Positions 24,824 to 33,543 of a stretch of DNA of 64,000 nucleotides are shown here, one piece after another. Location: NCBI RefSeq assembly GCF_018437275.1, contig NZ_JAAMFK010000001.1, positions 237,962 to 301,961 on the forward strand. Direction: 5' to 3'. Each line of letters starts with the position of its first letter. The stretch's first letter is position 1. The translations under genes were made by a program, and so were the position numbers. This stretch comes from Fructobacillus broussonetiae. GTDB taxonomy: Bacteria; Bacillota; Bacilli; Lactobacillales; Lactobacillaceae. The notes under the pieces are model-generated. The model did no database searches. It worked only from the letters and a program-made list of their open reading frames with translations, and had not been told where the DNA came from.

Positions 24824-25591
24824 TTAATCCAAAGTCCAAGGTTCTCCATAAAGGATTTCTTGCACCTGCTTCGTGTAATCGTTTTGGTCCGTGTAAGCAA
24901 CAATCGGAGGTAGAATCTTCACGCCACCTGGTCGCCCCTGTTTAATGGCCTCGACTAAGACCATATTTGCCTCTCGGTCGGCCTTCCCGTATACAAACTG
25001 GACGTGCTTCACCTGTAAGCCCCGGGCCGTCAATGTGGCAAAAATGTCATCTAACCGTTCTGGACGGTGAACCATGAAAAACTTTCCCTTGTTCTTCAAC
25101 AGCTTGTTTGCGACCTGTGCTAAAGCTGGCAAGTCGATGGCTACTTCGTGCCTGGCAATCTGGTAATGCTCGTCTTCGTTTTGCTTGGTCGTTTCCTTGA
25201 CTGGGAAGTACGGCGGATTACACAAAACCGTATCCACAGATCCAGGTTTTACCTGGTCGAAGACGTTTTTCATGTCCGAATGAATAACGGAAACTCGGTC
25301 ATTCAAAGCATTGAGCGCCGTTGAACGGGCAGCCATCTTTGCCAAATCTTCCTGGATTTCGACAAGTGCTACCTCGCCTTTGACTTTTTTAGCATAGAAC
25401 AAACCAACAGCACCGGTTCCGGCACCAAGGTCCACGGTCAGGCCGCGGCCCTTCTTGTTCGGGTTGGCAAAGTAGGCAAGCAAGACGGCGTCCAATGAAT
25501 AGGAAAACATGTCTGGATTTTGAATGATGTTTACGCCCTGTGAAGGCAGGCCGTCGAGGCGCTCACCCTCTTTTAAGTCCGCTTGATTCAT
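24824..25591 (-). CDS. tRNA1(Val) (adenine37-N6)-methyltransferase family
   Basis: 255-residue class I methyltransferase of the TrmN6/YabB family. SAM loop VDLGAGTGAVGLF (about residue 50) and the adenine-N6 motif NPPYFPVK (about residue 128) are clear, the latter being the hallmark of N6-adenine methylases. Substrate assignment to tRNA A37 follows the family and is not proved here. Overlaps the promoter region of the divergent plsC gene. Confidence 0.88.
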   Translation of the reverse strand: MNQADLKEGERLDGLPSQGVNIIQNPDMFSYSLDAVLLAYFANPNKKGRGLTVDLGAGTGAVGLFYAKKVKGEVALVEIQEDLAKMAARSTALNALNDRVSVIHSDMKNVFDQVKPGSVDTVLCNPPYFPVKETTKQNEDEHYQIARHEVAIDLPALAQVANKLLKNKGKFFMVHRPERLDDIFATLTARGLQVKHVQFVYGKADREANMVLVEAIKQGRPGGVKILPPIVAYTDQNDYTKQVQEILYGEPWTLD

Positions 25592-25654
25592 TTGCCTTTG
25601 TCCCCTTTTACAAGTAAAATTAGAAAGTTAAGTCATACAGAAAGGGACAAGCAT

Positions 25655-26284
25655 ATGTTATATCGCTTTATCCGGGTCTTTACTGTGACCTTGGTTTCTA
25701 TTATAAACGGACGGACGTATTATTTGAACAAGAATCGTCTACCAAAAGATACGAACTACATCCTAGCAGCCACCCACCGTACTTGGTGGGATCCCGTCTG
25801 GTTCGCCATGGCGGCCTACCCGAAGAAGTTTATCTTCATGGCTAAGAAGGAATTGTTTAAGAACAAATTCATGAACTGGTTGATTACGTCACTTGGGGCC
25901 TTCCCGGTCGACCGGAAGAACGCTGGTGCGGATGTGATTCGCATCCCAGTTTCTGAATTGAAGAAGGGCGACCGTTCCCTCATCATGTTCCCTTCTGGTT
26001 CACGTCACTCACAGAAGTTGAAGTCTGGTTCCATCCTGATTGCTAAGCTTTCAGGTAAGCCAATCGTTCCCGCCGTCTACCAAGGACCCGTGAAGTTCTC
26101 TCACCTCTTCTTGCGTAAGCGTGTCACGATGAACTTTGGTGAACCAATCCACGTGGATGTTAAGGGAAAACTCACGGACGAGATCGTCGAAGAGTACAAC
26201 CAAAAAATTGAAGAAGCCTACAAGAAATTGGACGCCGAAATCGATCCAAATTGGCGCTACGTTGATCCAAAGGCGAAGAAGTAA
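25655..26284 (+). CDS. plsC: 1-acyl-sn-glycerol-3-phosphate acyltransferase
   Basis: 209-residue membrane-associated PlsC-type acyltransferase that acylates lysophosphatidate in phospholipid synthesis. The catalytic HX4D box is THRTWWDP; motif 2 is FPVDRKNAGAD; motif 3 reads FPSGSRH in place of the usual FPEGTRS, a form common in lactobacilli; motif 4 is GKPIVPAVYQ. A hydrophobic N-terminus (FIRVFTVTLVSIING) anchors it. ATG at 25655 follows GAAAGGGACAAGC; the frame extends upstream to 25583 over the promoter. Monocistronic. Confidence 0.92.
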   Translation: MLYRFIRVFTVTLVSIINGRTYYLNKNRLPKDTNYILAATHRTWWDPVWFAMAAYPKKFIFMAKKELFKNKFMNWLITSLGAFPVDRKNAGADVIRIPVSELKKGDRSLIMFPSGSRHSQKLKSGSILIAKLSGKPIVPAVYQGPVKFSHLFLRKRVTMNFGEPIHVDVKGKLTDEIVEEYNQKIEEAYKKLDAEIDPNWRYVDPKAKK

Positions 26285-26317
26285 TTCCGTACGGGTTTGA
26301 ATTTTATATTAAGAAAA

Positions 26318-26352
26318 CAAAAAGCACTGGGCAAAATGCTCAGTGCTTTTTT
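26318..26352 (+). terminator. Terminator of plsC
   Basis: AAAGCACTGGGCA / TGCTCAGTGCTTT stem with T6. Confidence 0.85.
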
Positions 26353-26368
26353 AGTACGATGCAAATAA

Positions 26369-26400
26369 AAAAACAGCAGACCGTCGTCCGCTGCCGTTTT
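26369..26400 (-). terminator. Terminator of yneF
   Basis: CAGCGGAC / GTCTGCTG stem (one mismatch) and T7 on the minus strand. Confidence 0.75.
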
Positions 26401-26402
26401 TA

Positions 26403-26624
26403 TTACTTCTTTTGAGCCTTTTGATTCTGGGCCTTCATTTGGCTCATCATCTGGTTCAACTTCTTTTGTGATGGCTTTTGGCCCATTGACATCATCATGG
26501 ACTTCATCATCTCTTCTGAAATTGGTGGTTTCTTTGCTAAGTATGACTTCATTGTGAAGCGTGCCAAGAAGAATCCTCCAAGCAAACCAACAACCAAGCC
26601 CAAAATACCAACTAGTACAAGCAT
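26403..26624 (-). CDS. yneF: YneF family small membrane protein (UPF0154)
   Basis: 73-residue protein with one N-terminal membrane helix ([19 protein letters not shown]) and the family stretch [19 protein letters not shown], then [14 protein letters not shown] and a Lys/Gln tail. UPF0154 is conserved next to lexA in Firmicutes, as here, divergently. Function unknown. Confidence 0.92.
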   Translation of the reverse strand: MLVLVGILGLVVGLLGGFFLARFTMKSYLAKKPPISEEMMKSMMMSMGQKPSQKKLNQMMSQMKAQNQKAQKK

Positions 26625-26747
26625 AGTGGTCTCCTTTATGACTAAAATCTAAGGATAAGTATAACACAAGCGATGAGGGAACTTTTCACCAATTTCGAAA
26701 AGGTCAAAGAAAAGTAAAGAAAAGCCCGCTATCTTAAGGAAATCTTA

Positions 26748-26787
26748 CGAACATGCGTTTGCTTTTTCGCCTTATTTTCGCTAAAAT
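26748..26787 (+). promoter_or_regulatory. lexA promoter with SOS box
   Basis: CGAACATGCGTTTG (26748-26761) matches the Gram-positive SOS box CGAAC-N4-GTTCG with one mismatch and overlaps the -35 box TTGCTT (26759-26764); 17 bases on is TAAAAT (26782-26787). LexA would repress its own gene here. Confidence 0.8.
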
Positions 26788-26819
26788 TAAGGCAGTATTA
26801 ATGAGATGGGAAAAACACT

Positions 26820-27452
26820 ATGGGATCTGATTCAAAACAAATTCAAGTACTCCGCTTCATTCACGAATATCAATCGAAGAACGGCTTCCCGCCAACGATT
26901 CGTGAGATTGGTGAACACGTGGGCTTGTCCTCTTCTTCAACCATTCACGGTCACATCGAACGATTGATTAAGAATGGTTACCTTGTTAAGAAGGGCGAAA
27001 AGACCAAGGCCCGTGCCATTGAAGTGACGGCCAAGGGATTTGAAATGCTCGGTATTTCATCAAACGCCGGAAAGATTCCGGTTCTTGGTTTGGTGACGGC
27101 CGGACAGCCAATCTTGGCGGTCGAGCAAAAAGCCGAAGAGTTCTTCCCTATCCCAGAGAACTTGATTCCATACGACGGCGATTTGTTCATGTTGAACGTC
27201 CGCGGGGAATCAATGATTAACATTGGTATCTTGGACGGCGACAAAGTAATTGTCCGTCGCCAGCAAAACGCCGACAACGGTGACATCGTCGTGGCGATGA
27301 ACGAAGATAACGAAGCGACGGTGAAGCGCTTCTTCCAAGAAGGAAACCACTTCCGCTTGCAGCCTGAAAACGATACGATGGCGCCAATTATTTTGGATCA
27401 GGTGTCGATCTTGGGTAAGGTCGTGTCACTGTACCGCGATGCCATTTATTAA
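26820..27452 (+). CDS. lexA: LexA repressor
   Basis: 210-residue SOS repressor. The winged-helix DNA-binding domain (1-65) has [23 protein letters not shown]; the S24 peptidase domain has the self-cleavage site Ala94-Gly95 in LVTAGQP, nucleophile Ser131 in GESMINIGI and general base Lys169 in ATVKRFF. All are intact, so RecA-stimulated self-cleavage is expected. An SOS box sits in its promoter. Monocistronic with its own terminator. Confidence 0.97.
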   Translation: MGSDSKQIQVLRFIHEYQSKNGFPPTIREIGEHVGLSSSSTIHGHIERLIKNGYLVKKGEKTKARAIEVTAKGFEMLGISSNAGKIPVLGLVTAGQPILAVEQKAEEFFPIPENLIPYDGDLFMLNVRGESMINIGILDGDKVIVRRQQNADNGDIVVAMNEDNEATVKRFFQEGNHFRLQPENDTMAPIILDQVSILGKVVSLYRDAIY

Positions 27453-27463
27453 AATGTAAAAAC

Positions 27464-27493
27464 AAAAAGCGAACCCTCGGGTCCGCTTTTTTT
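27464..27493 (+). terminator. Terminator of lexA
   Basis: AAAAGCGAACCC / GGGTCCGCTTTT stem and T7. Confidence 0.85.
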
Positions 27494-27529
27494 ATGCCGT
27501 GATGCCAACCGCCCTCTTCTAGTGCAAAT

Positions 27530-27560
27530 AAAAAAAGGACCAAGCAATTGGTCCTTTTTT
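27530..27560 (-). terminator. Bidirectional terminator behind the YlbF-family gene
   Basis: AAAGGACCAA / TTGGTCCTTT stem with A and T runs. Confidence 0.85.
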
Positions 27561-27567
27561 ATTTTGC

Positions 27568-27924
27568 TTAGGCCTTGTGAACTGCAGCGTAGCTTTCTGA
27601 GACAGGCTTTGTCACGATGTCGTTGATTTCACCGAGCAACGTGTTCAAAACTTGTTCTGCTGCCATCAATGACTTGATCTTGTCATTTGCTTGCACGTCC
27701 TTTGCAACGGCGTCCCATTCCTTTTCTTGTTCAGGAGTAGGCGTTTGCTGTGCTTGCATCATTTGTTGAACCGTCATTTGAATCGTTTGGAATTGCTTGA
27801 ACAAATCCTTAGCGGCCTCATCACCTTGAACGGCGTCAAAGGCCGTCTTCCATGATTGATACTGTTCCGTTTCCTTCAAAACGTTTGCCATTTCATTGGC
27901 GTTATCGTAGATATTTACTGACAT
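27568..27924 (-). CDS. YlbF family protein (UPF0342/YheA-like)
   Basis: 118-residue all-helical protein of the YlbF/YmcA/YheA family, starting MSVNIYDNANEMANVLKETE and containing DEAAKDLFKQFQTIQMTVQQ and a QQTPTPEQEKEW turn. In Bacillus relatives act in RNA-processing complexes with RNase Y (YlbF, YmcA) but this UPF0342 branch has no assigned role. Start at 27924 chosen for GGAAAGGATC upstream; the open frame runs to 27951. Follows the PBP gene by about 40 bases and probably shares its transcript. Confidence 0.88.
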   Translation of the reverse strand: MSVNIYDNANEMANVLKETEQYQSWKTAFDAVQGDEAAKDLFKQFQTIQMTVQQMMQAQQTPTPEQEKEWDAVAKDVQANDKIKSLMAAEQVLNTLLGEINDIVTKPVSESYAAVHKA

Positions 27925-27966
27925 ATTTAAAGATCCTTTCCAATCGAACAATGGGTTTAGCTAACC

Positions 27967-30036
27967 TTAGTTACCAAACCATCCGTTAATAGTATCCCAC
28001 ACTTTATTAGCACCGGCAACCGTTGTGTTAATGCCATTTTGAATATTTTCCTTGGCGTTATCGGCCCAGGTATTCTCACTGTCTTGTTGCTTATCCTTCT
28101 GCCCTTCCTGACTTGCGTCAGCGACAGTAAAGCTGGTCTCTTCCGTGTTTGGAATAATTTGACCCATTGAGGTCTTGACCAAGTTACCGATGGTTGACAT
28201 CAAACCAATTGGCAATGAAGAATGGTTATCTTCAACACCTTCCCAAGAAACTTGTACCACATCGTTGGTGTAGGCAACAGCCCATGAATCCTTTGATGAG
28301 TTCGAGTTATTTGGTGTGTTTGGGTTTTCAGTCGTTCCGGTCTTACCGGCAATCTTGTACTTATCAGGCGCAGCACCGGCACCCGTTCCCTTGTAATAAG
28401 TACCAAGCATCATCTTGGTCATCTTGTTGGCAACGGACTTCGAGAACAACTTCTCCTGCTTGGCCTTTGGCTTATCGACAATCACGTTTCCTGAAGCATC
28501 CACGATCTTCGTGATGTAGTGGGCATCGGACTTCGTTCCGCCGTTAGCAAAGGCCGTGTAGGCAGAGGCCATTTGCTGAGGTGAAACACCGTTTGTCAAA
28601 CCACCAAGTGCAAGGGCAAAGTTCTTATCGTTTGGTGAAAGGTTCAAGCCGAACTTCTTACCCCAAGAATAACCCGTATTTACGCCCATCTTGTTTAACA
28701 AGTAAACGGCCGGAATGTTATAAGAACGTTCCAGGGCTTCGTACATCGGAATGTCATTTGTTTGTACGTTCAAGGCGTTGTTTGGTGAATAGTTGTTCGT
28801 ACCGAAGTTCATCTTCTTGTTTGGCAGCTTCTCGTTAATGGAGTGACCAGCGATGATGGCTGGCGTGTAAACAACTAACGGCTTGATGATGGAACCCGGT
28901 TGCAACTGTGACTGGTTGGCCCTGTTGAAACCACGGTACGTGTGTTGGGCGTTTCGACCACCGATAATGGCCCGAACACCACCGGTCTTGGCATTCAAGA
29001 CAATCGTGGCAGCTTCCGCCTCGGACTGATTACCAAAAAGGCTGCCCTTCTCGTAGTCCTTTTGCAAGTTCTCTTGATCCTTTTGGTTCAAGGTCGTGTA
29101 AATCTTGTAACCCTTGTTCATGATGTCTTTTTCAGACAAGCCATACTTGTTAATGGCTTCGTTGATAACAGAATCAAAGAACCATGGGTAGCGGTAAGAT
29201 TCATCACCGGTATAGTTGTCGTTCAAGACAATCCCTTGTGCCTTCGCATTCTGCGCTTCGGCCTTTGAAATCTTCTTGTTTTCGTACATGGTTTGGATAA
29301 CCAGGTTACGACGGTTCTTTGACCGTTCCGGATTATCAATTGGGTTGAAACCAGATGGGTTCGTCAGCATTCCCGCCAACGTAGCCGCTTGTTCCGTGTT
29401 CAGTTCAGAGGCGTGCACACCGAAGTACTTTTCAGAAGCATCCTCAACACCCCAGACACCGTGACCAAACCAGGCATTGTTCATGTACATCGTCAAGATG
29501 TCATCCTTTGAATAGTTCTTTTCAACCTGGATGGACAAGAAGAGTTCCTTGAACTTACGGCTAAAGGTTTGATCTTGCGTCAAGTAGGCGTTTTTAACCA
29601 GTTGCTGTGTTAGCGTCGAACCACCACCAGAGATGATGTTTGACCCCGTCAACTTGTTCTTAAACAAGAGGAAACCTGCTCGTGCTAATCCTCGAATGGA
29701 GAAACCGTGTTCCTTATAGAAGTTTCGGTCCTCAATGGACAAAACGGCGTTACGCAAGTTTGGTGAGATTTGGTTGTACTTCACGTACGTTCCCTTTTGG
29801 GAATAAAGTGAGCCAGCCTTATCTCCTGAATTATCGTAGACGTCTGTTGTCTGTGACAAAGACGACTGCAAGTTTTGCACGTGGGCGTTCTTTGCGTTCA
29901 CGACTCCATAAATGGAGGTTGACGCAACGAAAGCCATAAATAGCACAATGAGAAGACGGCCGATTTGATAACGGTTCCAAACCGGTGCGACCTTCTTCCA
30001 AAAGGCCGTGTTTTTAAGTGAAAATGTTGTTTTCAT
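27967..30036 (-). CDS. Class A penicillin-binding protein (PBP1A/2A type)
   Basis: 689-residue bifunctional cell-wall synthase. One N-terminal membrane anchor (GRLLIVLFMAFVAS), then the GT51 glycosyltransferase with catalytic Glu in SIEDRNFYKEHG (about residue 102) and GGSTLTQQLVKN, then the transpeptidase with Ser382 in GSIIKP, SYN at about 438 and KTGTT at about 565. The C-terminal 70 residues are a low-complexity Gln/Asn/Asp tail. ATG at 30036 has AGGA seven bases upstream. Acts outside the membrane in peptidoglycan polymerisation and cross-linking. Confidence 0.94.
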   Translation of the reverse strand: MKTTFSLKNTAFWKKVAPVWNRYQIGRLLIVLFMAFVASTSIYGVVNAKNAHVQNLQSSLSQTTDVYDNSGDKAGSLYSQKGTYVKYNQISPNLRNAVLSIEDRNFYKEHGFSIRGLARAGFLLFKNKLTGSNIISGGGSTLTQQLVKNAYLTQDQTFSRKFKELFLSIQVEKNYSKDDILTMYMNNAWFGHGVWGVEDASEKYFGVHASELNTEQAATLAGMLTNPSGFNPIDNPERSKNRRNLVIQTMYENKKISKAEAQNAKAQGIVLNDNYTGDESYRYPWFFDSVINEAINKYGLSEKDIMNKGYKIYTTLNQKDQENLQKDYEKGSLFGNQSEAEAATIVLNAKTGGVRAIIGGRNAQHTYRGFNRANQSQLQPGSIIKPLVVYTPAIIAGHSINEKLPNKKMNFGTNNYSPNNALNVQTNDIPMYEALERSYNIPAVYLLNKMGVNTGYSWGKKFGLNLSPNDKNFALALGGLTNGVSPQQMASAYTAFANGGTKSDAHYITKIVDASGNVIVDKPKAKQEKLFSKSVANKMTKMMLGTYYKGTGAGAAPDKYKIAGKTGTTENPNTPNNSNSSKDSWAVAYTNDVVQVSWEGVEDNHSSLPIGLMSTIGNLVKTSMGQIIPNTEETSFTVADASQEGQKDKQQDSENTWADNAKENIQNGINTTVAGANKVWDTINGWFGN

Positions 30037-30102
30037 CTCGATTCCTAACAGCCATACGGCCAAAACGTCTGAAACAGACTATGCTAAGAAAACTATCTCG
30101 AA

Positions 30103-31794
30103 TTACATTTCTTTAGGTGCAGAAACGCCCAAGATCTTCAAAGAAGCCGTAAGCGTGTCTGAAACAGCCGCGACCAAGGCCAAACGACCATTCTTGTTTT
30201 CATCATCAGCCAAGATCTTTGAGTTGGCGTAGTACTTGTTAAAGGTACGGGCCAAGTGCAAAGCGTACTTTGCGATGATAGAAGGTTCGCGGTTTAGAAA
30301 GGCGCGACGAACCGTCTTAGGGAATTCGTTCAACGTCGTGATGGTATCCCACGTTGCCGCATCGTCCAAGCTGATGTTCTTTTGATCAACTTCGACGCCT
30401 GCCTTACGCAAGATGGATTGGGCACGGGCGTTGGTGTATTGCACGTATGGTCCAGTATCTCCTTCGAAACGAACCACTTCTTCAATCTTGAAGTCAAAGT
30501 TGTTCGTTCGGTCGTTCATCAAGTCGTGGAAGACAACGGCTCCGGCACCAACTTCTTCAGCAACCTGATCCTTGTTTGCAAGCGTTGGGTTCTTTTCCTC
30601 GATTTGCTTCAAAGCGAGTTCGTGGGCATCATCCAACACGTCCTTCAACAAGACCACGTCACCCTTACGAGTGGACATCTTCTTACCGTTAAAGGTAATC
30701 AAACCAAACGGAATGTGTTCCACGTCGTCGGCCCATGGCAAGTCAAGGAGTGACAAGACAGCCTTCAATTGCTGGAAGTGCTCGCGTTGTTCGCCACCAA
30801 CCACGTAGAGTGACTTCGCGAAGTCGTAAGTGTCCTTACGGTACATCGCAGCGGCCAAATCACGAGTCATGTAAAGTGTGGCACCGTCGGTCCGCTTAAT
30901 CATGGCAGGCGTCAAGTTTTCGTTCACCTTTGAGAGGTCAACGATTTGTGCACCCTGTGATTCTTCCAAGAGGTTCTTGTCTTCCAAGGCCTTTACGACG
31001 CGGTCCATCTTGTCGTTGTAAAAGGCTTCCCCGTTGTATGAATCAAAGGTAATGCCCAAACGGTCGTAGATTTCAGTGAATTCCTTCAATGATTCTTCAC
31101 GGAACCAGGCCCAGAGCTTGTGGGCTTCTGGATCACCGTCTTCCAACTTCTTAAACCAGGCACGACCTTCGTCGTCCAAGGATGGGTTTTCCTTTGCCTT
31201 GTCGTGGAATTCCACGTAGTACTTCAAGAGTGTGGCGATTGGGTCGTTTCTCACTTCTTCTTCAGAACCCCAAGTCTTGTAAGCGTAAATCAACTTACCG
31301 AACTGTGTTCCCCAGTCCCCCAAGTGATTAATCTTCACTGGGTTGTAGCCGTTTTTCGCTGACAAGTTCGCCAAGGCGTTTCCGATAACGGTTGAACGCA
31401 AGTGTCCCATGGACATTGGCTTGGCAATGTTTGGTGAAGACATGTCCAAGGCGATGTTTTGGCCCTTTCCGTCTTCGTTTTGACCGTAGTTCAAGCCGGC
31501 TTCCAAAACCGTCTTCAACGTGTCGGCCGTGACTTCCTTCTTGTCCAAGAAGAAGTTGATGTAAGGACCAGTGGCCACAACCTTATCGAAGGCTGATTGG
31601 TCAATCTTTGCAACCAATTCTTCGGCAATCATTTGCGGTGCCTTCTTTAACACCTTAGCCAAGGTAAAGGTTGGAAAAGCGACGTCCCCGAGCGAAGCCT
31701 TCTTTGGTGCTTCAAGCTTTGATGCGATGTCTTCCTTTGATAAATCTGGTAGTACAGCTGAAAGCGCTGCAATCACTGTTTGATTTTCTGCCAT
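30103..31794 (-). CDS. argS: Arginyl-tRNA synthetase
   Basis: 563-residue class I synthetase. The HIGH-like motif is SMGHLRST and the KMSKS-like loop is KKMSTRKGD; the N-terminal Add1 domain and C-terminal DALR domain (from about residue 440, LHLARTFNKYY) are complete. Expression is governed by a T-box leader directly upstream. The ATG at 31794 has AGGAAGAAATT upstream. Confidence 0.97.
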   Translation of the reverse strand: MAENQTVIAALSAVLPDLSKEDIASKLEAPKKASLGDVAFPTFTLAKVLKKAPQMIAEELVAKIDQSAFDKVVATGPYINFFLDKKEVTADTLKTVLEAGLNYGQNEDGKGQNIALDMSSPNIAKPMSMGHLRSTVIGNALANLSAKNGYNPVKINHLGDWGTQFGKLIYAYKTWGSEEEVRNDPIATLLKYYVEFHDKAKENPSLDDEGRAWFKKLEDGDPEAHKLWAWFREESLKEFTEIYDRLGITFDSYNGEAFYNDKMDRVVKALEDKNLLEESQGAQIVDLSKVNENLTPAMIKRTDGATLYMTRDLAAAMYRKDTYDFAKSLYVVGGEQREHFQQLKAVLSLLDLPWADDVEHIPFGLITFNGKKMSTRKGDVVLLKDVLDDAHELALKQIEEKNPTLANKDQVAEEVGAGAVVFHDLMNDRTNNFDFKIEEVVRFEGDTGPYVQYTNARAQSILRKAGVEVDQKNISLDDAATWDTITTLNEFPKTVRRAFLNREPSIIAKYALHLARTFNKYYANSKILADDENKNGRLALVAAVSDTLTASLKILGVSAPKEM

Positions 31795-31815
31795 AATTTC
31801 TTCCTATCTTTCTGT

Positions 31816-32010
31816 TTAAAAAGAGGACCCGCCCCCTCATTGTCATGAAGAGACGAGCCCTGCCCGCGGTACCACTCTAATAGTCGGTTGCCCAACCACT
31901 TTTTATGAATTTGTTTATGTATCAGAAAAAGTGGCGCGGGTCAGGAGGACTTCCAAGCTTTCACCAACCGCTTGGTCACTGTATAAGGCCTTCCTGCCTT
32001 CTTCTTTAAC
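31816..32010 (-). promoter_or_regulatory. T-box riboswitch of argS
   Basis: Minus strand carries the T-box bulge TGGTACC (31868-31874) in the antiterminator AGAG...CTCT, the distal stem I element GGTTGGTGAAAGCTTGG, and a long terminator (GGGCTCGTCTCTTCAT pairing with ATGAGGGGGCGGGTCC) ending in T5. Uncharged tRNA-Arg should favour read-through. The specifier triplet was not resolved with certainty; CGC in a CCCGCGCC stretch is the best guess. Confidence 0.85.
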
Positions 32011-32012
32011 TG

Positions 32013-32264
32013 TTATTTGTCTTCTTCAGGTGCTGCTTCTTGAATCACTTCGATGTCGTCCATCTTCACAACACCACGGTGGTTCATTTCGTTAACAGCA
32101 GGCTGGTCAGCTGGGTCGTTTTCGATGATTTCAACGAGCAAGGCGTTGTCGTACACCTTTTCGACCTTTCCAGTAAAGGGCTTTTCCAAATTGCCATAAG
32201 CGGGTGCCAATAAGACATCTCCTACATGGTACTTTGCTGCTTTTTCTTCGTCTGTCTTAGCCAT
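32013..32264 (-). CDS. DUF2187-like small protein
   Basis: 83-residue soluble protein with the pattern KYHVGDVLLAPAY...FTGKVEKVYDNALLVEI...NHRGVVKMDDIEVI, which fits the DUF2187 (YkvS-like) beta-barrel family, followed by an acidic tail. Function unknown. It lies between coaBC and the argS T-box, so its transcript ends near or in that leader. Confidence 0.7.
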   Translation of the reverse strand: MAKTDEEKAAKYHVGDVLLAPAYGNLEKPFTGKVEKVYDNALLVEIIENDPADQPAVNEMNHRGVVKMDDIEVIQEAAPEEDK

Positions 32265-32304
32265 GTCAGCCTCCCTTATCGATTAGGTACTTATTATACC
32301 ACAG

Positions 32305-33540
32305 TTACTGCATTTCTTGAATCTTAACCACCTGATTTAGGATGGCTTTTGCAATGTTCAACTTTGATGCTGGTCCTTCTTCAACAGGATCTTGTTCAGG
32401 ACGGACCATTGTGACCACGTTGGTGTCCTGGTCGAAACCCGCGCCAGCCTTCGTGACGTCGTTTCCGACGATCATGTCGGCGTTCTTCTTTGAGAGCTTA
32501 GCTTTGGCGTTTGCCAAGAGGTCCTTCGTCTCAGCCGCGAAGCCAACAACGATTTGTCCAGGCTTCTTAGCCATTCCCACCGTCTTTAGGATGTCTGGGT
32601 TTTGCACGAGGTTGAGCGTCAAGCCATCGTCATCCCCCTGCTTCTTCACCTTGTCGGTAAAGGGTTCCTTCAAGCGGTAGTCAGAAACAGCCGCAGCGGA
32701 GATGAAGACGTTGGTGTCTACCATCTCTTCTTGCACGGCTTGAAGCATTGCTTCTGCGCTCTCGGCGATACGGACGTTGATGTTTGCACTACAGTCTCTT
32801 TGCACTGTCGCTATCAAAGTCACATCCGCACCAGCGGTATTTGCTGCCTCTGCCAACGCATAACCCATCTTTCCAGAGGATCGATTGGTTAAGAAGCGAA
32901 CCGGGTCAATGGGCTCGCGTGTCCCACCAGCCGTAATCACGATTTTTTGCCCCGCCAGATGGGCTAGGCCGTTATCAAGGGCTGTCTTTTCAACCAGCTG
33001 CCGTTCAACTTCAGAAACGATGTCCTTAGTTTCAGCTAAGCGGCCTTTGGCTTCGTAGCCTTCGGCGAGAAAGCCAGTCGCCGGTTCGACAAGCGAGTAG
33101 CCGTCTTGCCTTAAGCGCTTGACGTTTCTTTGTGTAGCCGCGTTTCCCCACATCTGGTCGTTCATCGCGGGAGCGATGATTTTTACAGGAGTGGCAGACG
33201 CCAACAACGTCTCGGTGAGCACGTTGTCCGCCAGGCCGTTTGCCATCTTTGCGAGCGTGTTTGCCGTCGCCGGTGCTACCACCAGCGCATCCGCCCAGCG
33301 TGCCAATTTGACGTGGGCCACTTCGGACGAAGCCTCCTGGGTCTCATCCGTCAACACGTCTTGCTTCGACAAAATGGCCAGTGTCTTTGCCGGAATGAAA
33401 GTCTCCGCGCTCGGCGTCATCACAACCTTCACGTTCGCCCCACGCTTTACGAAGGCACGCACCAGCTCGGTTGCCTTATAGGCGGCAATCCCACCGGTCA
33501 CAGCCAAAAGTATGTTTTTGTCTGACAAAGTCTTTTTCAT
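32305..33540 (-). CDS. coaBC: Bifunctional phosphopantothenoylcysteine decarboxylase / phosphopantothenate-cysteine ligase
   Basis: 411-residue CoaBC, two steps of coenzyme A synthesis. The N-terminal flavin decarboxylase domain (1-190) has VTGGIAAYKA, catalytic-His region and PAMNDQMWGN; the CoaB domain (about 195-411) has ITAGGTREPIDPVRFLTNRSSGKMG and ISAAAVSDYR. Linked by four bases to the murE gene upstream, forming an operon. Confidence 0.96.
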   Translation of the reverse strand: MKKTLSDKNILLAVTGGIAAYKATELVRAFVKRGANVKVVMTPSAETFIPAKTLAILSKQDVLTDETQEASSEVAHVKLARWADALVVAPATANTLAKMANGLADNVLTETLLASATPVKIIAPAMNDQMWGNAATQRNVKRLRQDGYSLVEPATGFLAEGYEAKGRLAETKDIVSEVERQLVEKTALDNGLAHLAGQKIVITAGGTREPIDPVRFLTNRSSGKMGYALAEAANTAGADVTLIATVQRDCSANINVRIAESAEAMLQAVQEEMVDTNVFISAAAVSDYRLKEPFTDKVKKQGDDDGLTLNLVQNPDILKTVGMAKKPGQIVVGFAAETKDLLANAKAKLSKKNADMIVGNDVTKAGAGFDQDTNVVTMVRPEQDPVEEGPASKLNIAKAILNQVVKIQEMQ

Positions 33541-33543
33541 GAC

